DNA from: Candidatus Kapaibacterium sp.
GTDB lineage: Bacteria; Bacteroidota; Ignavibacteria; Kapaibacteriales; UBA961
Direction: 5' to 3'
Assembly (NCBI GenBank): GCA_023259575.1
Contig: JALRHN010000098.1
Span: 1 to 7,689, forward strand
DNA length: 7,689 nt
Part shown: one piece after another, positions 1-6,700 of the stretch
Layout of the letters: each line of letters opens with the position of its first letter
How positions within the stretch are numbered: the first letter of the stretch is position 1
Translations under genes and position numbers: made by a program
The notes under the pieces: model-generated
Told to the model about the DNA's origin: nothing
Seen by the model: only the letters and a program-made list of their open reading frames with translations
The model's database searches: none

Positions 1-930
1 ATATGTACTGGTTACAGTCACCACTTTGCTAATAGCAAGAGTGGATAATACATCAGGCATCACAGCTTGGAATTCTGCAGGATAATCAATAGATCCAGCC
101 GCAATGATGAGTCCTTGTCCTTCCATCAATCTAGGTACAGAAGATATTGTTCCTATAGTACCAGGATTTGTTAATGAAACAGTTGCACCTGTCATTTCAT
201 CAACACTTAACTTATTATTACGAGCTTTAGATATTAATGAATCATATTCAGCACAAAATTCGCTAAATGAAAGATTTTGGGCATGTTTTATACTTGGTAC
301 AACAAGCATTCTCATACCATCTTTACGTGTAATATCTACTGCTAAACCGATATTAATAGATGCATGTTTAATTCTATGTGGTATACCATCTTTCATGGTA
401 AATGCATCATTCATATGCGGATATTTAACTAAGCCTTTAACAATTGCCCAAGCTAAAATATGTGTATAACTAATTTTACGCTTTAAATTACGCTCAAGAT
501 GTCTATTGATTAAACGACGATTCTCTTCTAAAGCTTTTACTGGTAATACGCGGAATGAAGTTGCTGTTGGTACATGTAGTGAATTAGACATATTAGCAGC
601 AATCTTTGCGGATATTCCAGAGAGTATCTCTGGTGTATCATTAGATCCTAATGCTATATTAGTGTCATTACTTTGAGTAGCTATGCTCTGTGAAGACTGT
701 ACAGATTGTGAAGGAGATATACTGTTAATAGAAGATATATCTGTATGTGAAGATATTTCAGAAGTTGGAATAGAAACTTTTTGTGTTGGAGAAGTTCTTT
801 CCATTACCCCACTTTCTTCCCTATTTTTAATTGATTGGAAGTACTCTCGCCAATCTTCGCCTACTGAATGTGGATCGTGTAAAAAATCCGCATATAAACC
901 ATCAATATAAGCACTATTAGGGCTAAGCAT
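1..930 (-). CDS. kgd: Multifunctional 2-oxoglutarate dehydrogenase/decarboxylase, Kgd type (N-terminal 310 residues; C-terminus outside window)
   Basis: TCA-cycle enzyme acting on 2-oxoglutarate in the cytoplasm. Translating the minus strand from the ATG at 928-930 gives 310 codons with no stop up to the window edge. Residues 1-35 resemble the 2-oxoglutarate dehydrogenase E1 N-terminal segment (NSAYIDGLYADFL, then EDWREYF). Residues about 45-100 are a Ser/Thr/Gln/Ile-rich linker with no recognisable lipoyl domain. From about residue 118 (HVPTATSFRVLPVK) to the edge it reads as an E2 succinyltransferase catalytic domain: INRHLERN, ISYTHILAWAIV, NIGLAVDI, SLTNPGTIGT (252-261), VPRLMEGQG and VTSTY. 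In mycobacterial Kgd, TSTY is followed directly by a DHR motif, so the cut falls just before it. The E1 thiamine-diphosphate domains should follow outside the window. I see no strong ribosome binding site. The family call is secure; whether decarboxylase or dehydrogenase activity dominates cannot be told. Confidence 0.93.
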   Translation of the reverse strand, partial: MLSPNSAYIDGLYADFLHDPHSVGEDWREYFQSIKNREESGVMERTSPTQKVSIPTSEISSHTDISSINSISPSQSVQSSQSIATQSNDTNIALGSNDTPEILSGISAKIAANMSNSLHVPTATSFRVLPVKALEENRRLINRHLERNLKRKISYTHILAWAIVKGLVKYPHMNDAFTMKDGIPHRIKHASINIGLAVDITRKDGMRMLVVPSIKHAQNLSFSEFCAEYDSLISKARNNKLSVDEMTGATVSLTNPGTIGTISSVPRLMEGQGLIIAAGSIDYPAEFQAVMPDVLSTLAISKVVTVTSTY

Positions 931-1208
931 AAACGATTACATCAAATTGAAACATAAGAACTGATTGAAACAATGCCAGAAATCTACAATTGTAACATCA
1001 TAAGTAATTAGTAAATTTTCTAACAAAAAGGAAGGAGATTGTTTCATAAGGTTTATTCACTACATGAATAATGCCAAAAAAACTGTTCGCTAGAATATTT
1101 TATCAGTTGGTTCTGCTGCTTTACACCAAAAGGAATGAGAAATTGAATCTCGAAAATATTCTGAATGCACATACTTTTGCCGAAAATACGGCTAAAACTA
1201 AAAGGGTG
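931..1208. other. Intergenic region between kgd start and tRNA-Leu 3' end
   Basis: About 280 AT-rich bases with no supportable gene. It must hold the kgd leader on the minus strand, but I found no clear TAnnTTTG-type promoter with correct spacing. Near matches TAGATTTC and TATGTTTC on the minus strand lack a -33 partner. It contains a 9-base direct repeat, ATTGAAACA, at 946-954 and 964-972. The second copy also pairs as an inverted repeat with ATTGTTTCA at 1038-1046. Such short AT-rich matches could be chance. A purine-rich AAGGAAGGAG stretch at 1028-1037 is not followed by a credible reading frame. Confidence 0.6.
1175..1197 (-). other. Hairpin just downstream of tRNA-Leu (processing or weak termination signal)
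   Basis: GCCG (1179-1182) pairs with CGGC (1189-1192) across a six-base loop. With one bulged base the stem extends through TTTT (1175-1178) and AAAA (1194-1197). On the minus strand it begins about 12 bases after the tRNA 3' end. No T-tract follows on either strand, so it is not a standard intrinsic terminator. It may be a 3' trailer hairpin or chance. Confidence 0.35.
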
Positions 1209-1293
1209 TGCCCGGGGCGGGACTCGAACCCGCACGTACGTTGCCATACTCAGGATTTTAAGTCCTGTGCGTCTGCCATTTCGCCACCCGGGC
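1209..1293 (-). tRNA. tRNA-Leu, anticodon UAA
   Basis: The minus strand folds as a complete 85-base type II tRNA that decodes the leucine codon UUA, a codon used often in the neighbouring genes. The acceptor stem is seven perfect pairs (GCCCGGG at 1287-1293 with CCCGGGC at 1210-1216) with discriminator A at 1209. The anticodon stem is CAGGA/TCCTG (1263-1267 with 1251-1255), the loop is CTTAAAA, and the anticodon TAA lies at 1258-1260. The T arm is GCGGG-TTCGAGT-CCCGC. The long variable arm between anticodon and T stems fits Leu. CCA is not encoded (CAC follows the discriminator), so it must be added enzymatically. Overlapping open frames on both strands here are artefacts of the tRNA. Confidence 0.97.
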
Positions 1294-1304
1294 ATTTAGG
1301 AGAC

Positions 1305-1335
1305 GCAAAAATAAACATTTTTATGAAAATTACAA
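1305..1335 (-). promoter_or_regulatory. Bacteroidota-type promoter for tRNA-Leu
   Basis: Read on the minus strand, TTG (1333-1335), a 19-base spacer and TATTTTTG (1306-1313) followed by C match the TTTG/TAnnTTTGY consensus known for the primary sigma factor of Bacteroidota. The -7 box ends 12 bases from the mature tRNA 5' end, so transcription would start a few bases upstream of the tRNA. The -33 box reads ATTG rather than TTTG. The spacing and placement make this convincing, though the region is AT-rich. Confidence 0.6.
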
Positions 1336-1362
1336 TTAATGAAAAAAGATATTTTTTTTGAG

Positions 1363-1393
1363 TTTGAGAGAAGCAGCTTTTCTGCTATGTTTG
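1363..1393 (+). promoter_or_regulatory. Bacteroidota-type promoter for the arginase cluster, with inverted repeat in spacer
   Basis: TTTG (1363-1366), exactly 19 bases, then TATGTTTG (1386-1393) is a full match to the TTTG-N19-TAnnTTTG pattern. The transcript would begin near 1400, giving a leader of roughly 45 bases before the arginase ATG at 1444. The spacer holds the inverted repeat AGCAG-CTTTT-CTGCT (1372-1386), whose last base is the first base of the -7 box. A protein bound there would sit between the two boxes, so it is a candidate operator; no regulator is identified. Confidence 0.65.
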
Positions 1394-1443
1394 AGCCAGA
1401 TTAAAAGTGTTATGTTAACGATATATGTTAATTAGAAGATATT

Positions 1444-2355
1444 ATGATTAAGCAAGTACATATAATTGGAATTCCCATGGATTTAGGATCTGGGAGACGC
1501 GGGGTTGATATGGGGCCTTCGGCTTTAAGGATTGCAGGAATTGCAGATAAACTTCACAGTTTAGGATATACAACAATCGATGAAGGAGATATTTCAGTTG
1601 CAAATCAAGAAACGCAAAGTGTACAGGATAATACATTAAAATATTTACCTCAGATAACAGAAGCATGTACTTCTTTGGCTATAAAAGTGAAAACTGTATT
1701 AGACAATGGTGGTTTTCCATTAATTCTTGGTGGAGATCATGCTTTAAGTATTGGTTCTATAGCTGGAATTGCTGCTCATTGCAAAGAACATAATAAAACA
1801 TTAGGAGTATTATGGATTGATGCTCATGCGGATATGAATACTCCTGAAACTACGCCCTCTGGTAATATTCATGGTATGCCACTTGCAGTTTCACTAGGAT
1901 TTGGAGCAGAAGAATTAACATCAATATTATATCCAGAGCCAAAATTAAAAGCAGAACACCTTGTTCTTATTGGGCCAAGATCAATAGATCCAGGTGAAAG
2001 AGAATTTATTAAAAGGAATGGCATTACAACCCATACAATGTTTAGTATTGATAAACATGGGATTTATGATATTACTTTAAGGGCATTAGAACGGATGAGG
2101 TCTAGCGTAGATCATCTACATATTAGTTTTGATGTAGATAGTGCTGACCCAAGCATTGCAAAAGGGGTTGGCACTCCAGTTCCAGGCGGATTATCGTATA
2201 GAGAAACTCATTTGATTATGGAAATGGCAGCAGAAAGTGGATTAGTATCTTCTTTCGAAATTGCAGAAACAAATCCAATTTTGGATGATATGAATGCAAG
2301 TGCAGTTTTTGCATCAGATGTTCTTGCATCATGTATGGGTAAAAGAATTTTATAG
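1444..2355 (+). CDS. rocF: Arginase
   Basis: Hydrolyses L-arginine to L-ornithine and urea (EC 3.5.3.1) with a two-manganese centre in the cytoplasm. The 303-residue length is normal for bacterial arginase. The expected metal ligands are present: H99 in GGDHALSIG, D126, H128 and D130 in DAHAD, and D230 and D232 in SFDVDSADPS. Substrate-side motifs follow arginase rather than agmatinase: GSGRRGVDMGPSALR near the N-terminus, N132 and S139 before H143 in GNIHGMPLA, PVPGGLSYRE at 245-254, and E275 in AETNPILDD. The ATG at 1444 puts the conserved IGIPMDLG motif at residues 8-15, as is usual. No strong ribosome binding site is seen. It is the first gene after the 1363-1393 promoter, and hpf starts 19 bases after its stop. 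Function is confident; the symbol follows Bacillus usage. Confidence 0.95.
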   Translation: MIKQVHIIGIPMDLGSGRRGVDMGPSALRIAGIADKLHSLGYTTIDEGDISVANQETQSVQDNTLKYLPQITEACTSLAIKVKTVLDNGGFPLILGGDHALSIGSIAGIAAHCKEHNKTLGVLWIDAHADMNTPETTPSGNIHGMPLAVSLGFGAEELTSILYPEPKLKAEHLVLIGPRSIDPGEREFIKRNGITTHTMFSIDKHGIYDITLRALERMRSSVDHLHISFDVDSADPSIAKGVGTPVPGGLSYRETHLIMEMAAESGLVSSFEIAETNPILDDMNASAVFASDVLASCMGKRIL

Positions 2356-2364
2356 TATTTTTTT

Positions 2365-2368
2365 AAGG
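2365..2368 (+). promoter_or_regulatory. hpf: Ribosome binding site deciding the hpf start
   Basis: AAGG lies six bases before the ATG at 2375. It supports that start over an in-frame ATG at 2294, which lies inside arginase and would add 27 residues unlike the family. Confidence 0.5.
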
Positions 2369-2374
2369 TTTGTT

Positions 2375-2662
2375 ATGAATATCACCATCACTTCAAGGCA
2401 TTTTAAGGCATCACCAGAATTACATGATTTAGCAACAAAGGCAGCACATCATTTTGAAAAGATATATTCTTCGATTAACAGAACCGAAATCATTCTTGAT
2501 GAAGAACATGAGAAAGTAGTTGAATTTATTGTACATGTCAATCATCATATTCTAAGTTCAAAAGATCATTCATATAATTTTGAGCAAAGCATTCATGCAG
2601 CATCCGATAAAATGATTGCACAATTAAGAAAGTTAAAAGAAAAGCAATCAGATAGTCGATAA
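2375..2662 (+). CDS. hpf: Ribosome hibernation promoting factor, short form (HPF/YfiA family)
   Basis: Binds the small ribosomal subunit near the decoding centre in stationary phase or starvation and shuts down translation. The 95-residue product starts with MNITITSRHFKAS, the usual first beta strand of the family, followed by LHDLATKAAHHFEKI (helix 1). The strand regions RTEIILDEE and KVVEFIVHVN come next, then a second helix with HAASDKMIAQLRKLKEK (74-90). The length fits the short form, which lacks the C-terminal dimerisation domain of long HPF. The ATG at 2375 is chosen because the conserved N-terminus begins there. It lies 19 bases after arginase and 42 before hprK, so co-transcription is likely. 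An hpf next to hprK is a recurring gene order in bacteria (for example within rpoN-hpf-ptsN-hprK clusters of proteobacteria). Confidence 0.9.
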   Translation: MNITITSRHFKASPELHDLATKAAHHFEKIYSSINRTEIILDEEHEKVVEFIVHVNHHILSSKDHSYNFEQSIHAASDKMIAQLRKLKEKQSDSR

Positions 2663-2704
2663 GAATAGTTAATAGAGCGTATTTATTACCAAGTCAAGAT
2701 TATT

Positions 2705-3724
2705 ATGAGCATGTTAGAAAAAATTAAAGCAATTTCTAAAGAAGAAATTAATGTCGAAATATTAATGAAATCCCCTGTGCAATTAACTCCTCTTACCGGG
2801 AATATTGGATTGGAAAACATCATTTCAGACAAAAATCTCCATAGGCCTCAACTTGCTCTTGCTGGCTTTGTTGAGCTTTTTACATTTCATAGAGTTCAAA
2901 TATTTGGTAATACAGAATTATATTATTTGCAATCATTACAATTAGAAGACAGAATCAGTGCCTTCGAAAATATTTCGCGATTTTCTATTCCTTGTATAAT
3001 CATCACAAATAATCATCAAATTGATAATTCACTTATTGAAATTGCAGTTAAACAAAATATTGCAGTGTTTGTTACCCCATTTGAAACAACAAAAACTATT
3101 GCATTATTATCTGATTTTCTTGATGATCAATTTGCAGACCAAGCAGTTGTACATGGCTCTTTTGTTGATGTTTATGGGGTTGGCGTTTTATTGGTTGGAA
3201 GAAGTGGCATTGGCAAAAGTGAAATTGCTTTAGATTTAATAGAAAGAGGCCACAGATTAGTTGCAGATGATATTATCATGTTTACAAAAAAGCGTGAGAA
3301 TATTCTTATGGGTACCGGTACATCCCTCGTTAAGCATTTTATGGAAATCCGTGGTTTAGGTATCATAAATGTTCAGAAAATGTTTGGAATAAGGGCTATA
3401 CGATATCAAAAAAGATTAGAGATAATCGTTGAATTGGAAGAATGGAATAAAGATAAAGATTATACAAGAACTGGATTAGATGAAGTACCTTCTACCCTAC
3501 TTAATGTGCCTGTTTCAACCGTAAAACTCCCCATTTTTGCAGGAAAGAATGTAACAGTTATAACAGAAGTGATTGCGCTGAATTATTTGCTTAAAACATA
3601 TGGGTATAATGCAGCAGGTGTTTTTGCCGAAAAGCTCCAAGAAGAAATTTATTCTAAGCAAAGCAAAGGTAAATCAGCATATGATCAACGCCTTATTTCA
3701 TATTTCCAAAGCGATGATGAATAG
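2705..3724 (+). CDS. hprK: HPr kinase/phosphorylase
   Basis: Phosphorylates the regulatory serine of HPr using ATP or pyrophosphate and removes it again with phosphate, linking carbon metabolism to regulation. The 339 residues show the two-domain family layout. The N-terminal domain (about 1-135) contains RPQLALAGF and RVQIFGNTE. The C-terminal catalytic domain has H150 in VVHGSFVDVYG, Walker A GRSGIGKS (165-172), VADD with D188 and D189, the HPrK signature MEIRGLGIINV (213-223), LEEWNKDKDYTRTGLDE with R255, and the C-terminal loop LPIFAGKN (275-282). That loop is usually PVxxGRN, so the Arg is replaced by Lys (K281). M3 is an alternative start two codons in. No PTS gene is visible nearby, so the HPr partner must lie elsewhere. 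The gene is last in the cluster and is followed by a terminator-like hairpin. Confidence 0.95.
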   Translation: MSMLEKIKAISKEEINVEILMKSPVQLTPLTGNIGLENIISDKNLHRPQLALAGFVELFTFHRVQIFGNTELYYLQSLQLEDRISAFENISRFSIPCIIITNNHQIDNSLIEIAVKQNIAVFVTPFETTKTIALLSDFLDDQFADQAVVHGSFVDVYGVGVLLVGRSGIGKSEIALDLIERGHRLVADDIIMFTKKRENILMGTGTSLVKHFMEIRGLGIINVQKMFGIRAIRYQKRLEIIVELEEWNKDKDYTRTGLDEVPSTLLNVPVSTVKLPIFAGKNVTVITEVIALNYLLKTYGYNAAGVFAEKLQEEIYSKQSKGKSAYDQRLISYFQSDDE

Positions 3725-3740
3725 AATATAAATTGTTCTT

Positions 3741-3770
3741 ATTTTATCGTAAAGATAAAATCTCTTTTTT
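3741..3770 (+). terminator. AT-rich intrinsic terminator after hprK
   Basis: A perfect 8-base inverted repeat, ATTTTATC (3741-3748) and GATAAAAT (3754-3761), surrounds a five-base GTAAA loop. It is followed by CTCTTTTTT (3762-3770). It lies 17 bases after the hprK stop. The stem has only one G-C pair, so it would be weak, but stem, loop and T-tract are arranged as expected. It separates the arginase-hpf-hprK cluster from the surface-protein gene; read-through is possible. Confidence 0.6.
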
Positions 3771-3796
3771 GATTGAAAATTTCTGCAGTCTACCCC

Positions 3797-6700
3797 ATGA
3801 ACTGTTTGATATCCCTTTTATGCTGTATTAGCATACTATCAGTGTATTCATTGCAAGCGCAACCAGCTTGTGATAAAGATAAGCAATGCATAGGCAGAGC
3901 CGTTCAAATGACAGAAACATATGGACGAGGAGCTCATTTCATAGAGGTGAGTAATTTTGGTATCAGAGATAAAAATCAAACAGCTTTAACTGTTGAAATG
4001 TGGGCTAAATTAACAAGAGTAAATAATACAAGACAATATCTAGGTGGAATTTGGGGTCCAGCAACAGACAATAATGATGTATGGCAATTATTCATAGACC
4101 AAAATAATGACTTGGTTTTTGAAATCAATGGTGATGGTACAAAACTTAAATCTGTAGATAATACTATTTTGAGAACTCCATTTTCCCAATATTTTGGAAT
4201 ATGGACACATATAGCAGCAGTTTTTGATGGTAATTCTTCTACTATTTCATTATTTATTAATGGAGAATTAGTTGCTGGCCCTTTCAAAAATGATGTATAT
4301 CCAGCTTCTTATTTAAGGCCTACTGAAAAATCTAGCTTGAAATTATTATTTGGAAGTATTAATGGTCTTTCTGATAATACATCAATAAATAGAACCTTTA
4401 AAGGACAATTAGATGAAATTCGGATGTGGAATCGAGTAGTTTCCCCATTAGAATTATTGTGTAATAGTAATAAAGCACTTGCATTTAATGAGCCTGGTTT
4501 ACAGCTATATTATAGATGTAATGAAGCCGCAAATATTATCAATTTATGTGATGCATCCGGCAAAGGTAATACTGGTATAATGTTAAGTGGAACTTCATGC
4601 CAACCTTCGGATAGAAAAAAGAAACAATTTATAACTGTTTCTCCAAATTCTATAACCGAAGATATTCGATGCGAATTTAAAAAATCATATCAATTTACAA
4701 TTACCGATACATCGAGATGTGGAAGTAATGTAAGTTTTCGTATGGAAAACATAGATAAAAGTGCTTTTACTGTATCCCCTACTTCGGCTAAATTAGATCC
4801 CAATTCTCCTATTACAATTACTGTAACTGTACAAACTGCCATTGTTGGGCCAATTACTGCAGATTTACACATTCTACCTGGTAATGACTGTGGCCAAACA
4901 ATTGTTGTACCATTACGATTTAATAGAAAAACTCAATTGTCTTATGCTCGGGCGGCTATTAATTTAGATACTCTGTATGCTGGATGTGCTGAACAAAAGT
5001 ATAAAGACACAGTAATCAAAATTTGTAATTCAAGTGATTCTTTAGGAAGCCCTGAAAATGTTACACTTACTAATTTTATTACAGGTATTCCTGGTGTATT
5101 CAAAGTAATTTCTCCAGCTTTACCTTATACTATAAAACCAGGTGAATGCAAAGATATTGTCCTTAGATTTACAGCAACCGATACATCAGCAGCATTCTTT
5201 GATACATTAAAAGTTATATCTACAGATAAATGTGTTGGTGGCATTGTAATTCCTTTACGAGGCATTGTAAGAGAGATAGTAACAATAACTGATCAAAGTG
5301 GAAAGAAAAAAATAGATTCTACAATTTTTGGTACCGAATGTATTGGTACATTATCAAATCCAATTATGTGGGTATGGAAAAACTTAACATCTAGGCCTGT
5401 TTTTGTAGACTCAGTAAAAATCCCCAATGGCTTTACAGCTAGAAAACTTACATATCCTCTACGTTTAGACCCAAATACTGGATACTCTGCCAATTATTTT
5501 AGATTTTTCCCAAATAAATCCGGGTTTTACAATGATTCTATCATATTCTATTTTAGAATACAAGGTGTAAATTGTACCTATCAGAAGAAAATCTATACGA
5601 AGGGCAGAGGATATGAAGCTAAAGTTAAGTGGACTGTCCGCATGATAGATGTGGGTAATGCTATTGTTGGACAACAGAAACAATTAATTGCAAGTATAAA
5701 AAATGAAGCTCCAGATACTCTATATATTTCATATTATTTAGAAGTTGGTGAAGTATTCTTTTTTCCTGGAGGAAAATCTACTAGGATAGCACCTGGGCAA
5801 ACTGTTAATGTTCCTATAGACTTTAAACCTCTAAAAGATTCTCAATATATAGATAGATTATGTCTTTTTGAACAAAGATGTTATACAAATGATTGTATAG
5901 AAATCACTGGAAAAGGCATATTAGAAACCTTTGAATTCGACCCAATATTTATGCGAACAGAAAATGTTTTGGGTTGTGGTGATAGAGATGATACATTGGA
6001 TATTATAAATATATCTGGAAGCACGCAAAGGCTTACAAATTTTACACTTACAGGTGGTTCAGGAAAATATACTGTTAAATCTCCAATACCATTGCCAACA
6101 GATACTACATTCGAAAAAGATCAAAAGTTGCGTTTTATATTTAACTATATGCCAAATGACCCAGTTACTGATAGGGCTGACAGAGCATATCTTAATTTTT
6201 CTTCTACTAATGTAAAATGGACAGCACCCCTGTATGGAACTTCGGCTACCCCAAAAATATATGTAACTCCTTTAACTGTTTTTGGAACTCTTGAAGTTGG
6301 TGATTCAGTAGAACAAAAAATCTTAATCGAAAATGTGTCTTTCTTACCAGTAAGAATTGATTCTGTGCTTATTCCAAAAGGGTTTACTCTAATTTCTATC
6401 TCTAGATCTTTACCTGATACCTTAAATCCTAGAGATTCAATTATGATGACAGTACGATTTAAGCCAGATACTGCAAAAACATATGATGATAAGCTATCCG
6501 TATATTCGCAATATCCTTGTCCAATTATTCAAAAAGCAAGTGTACGCGGCAGAGGTATAATTGTTCCATTAGAAGCCCCGATTTCTCTAATGAATTGGAG
6601 TTATGTGCGCCCATGTGATTGTATTACTAGAAATCTTCCTTTGGTAAATCAATCATTAGTACATGACATGGTAGTTGATTCATTGATTATAGATAGCGTT

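Noticed and set aside
104..910. Plus-strand frames at 104-469 and 683-910
   Set aside because: They lie opposite kgd, whose minus-strand frame is continuous with clear family motifs. The plus-strand peptides resemble nothing and have no ribosome binding site.
946..972. Two copies of ATTGAAACA, resembling the 3' end of many CRISPR repeats
   Set aside because: The match is nine bases, the spacing is 18 bases start to start, there are only two copies and no cas gene is visible. This is too short for a CRISPR array.
1028..1100. Purine-rich AAGGAAGGAG followed by possible starts (TTG 1039, ATG 1064, ATG 1071)
   Set aside because: The TTG and ATG 1064 frames end after about ten codons. The ATG 1071 frame crosses the tRNA, and spacing to the purine-rich stretch is wrong for all three.
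1053..1361. Open frames on both strands (minus 1053-1295, plus 1071-1361) that could be small proteins
   Set aside because: Both run through the tRNA-Leu gene. Their peptides contain the tell-tale translated-tRNA stretches (MPGWRNGRRTG and CPGRDSNPH), so they are artefacts.
2294..2374. Longer hpf starting at ATG 2294
   Set aside because: It would overlap the end of arginase, and the added 27 residues do not resemble HPF. The family N-terminus begins at ATG 2375, which has an AAGG in front.
3797..3859. Lipoprotein signal at the surface-protein N-terminus (SLLCC)
   Set aside because: The Cys residues fall inside the hydrophobic core too close to the start and without a proper L-A/S-G/A-C lipobox. 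Cleavage after LQA at residue 21 fits better.
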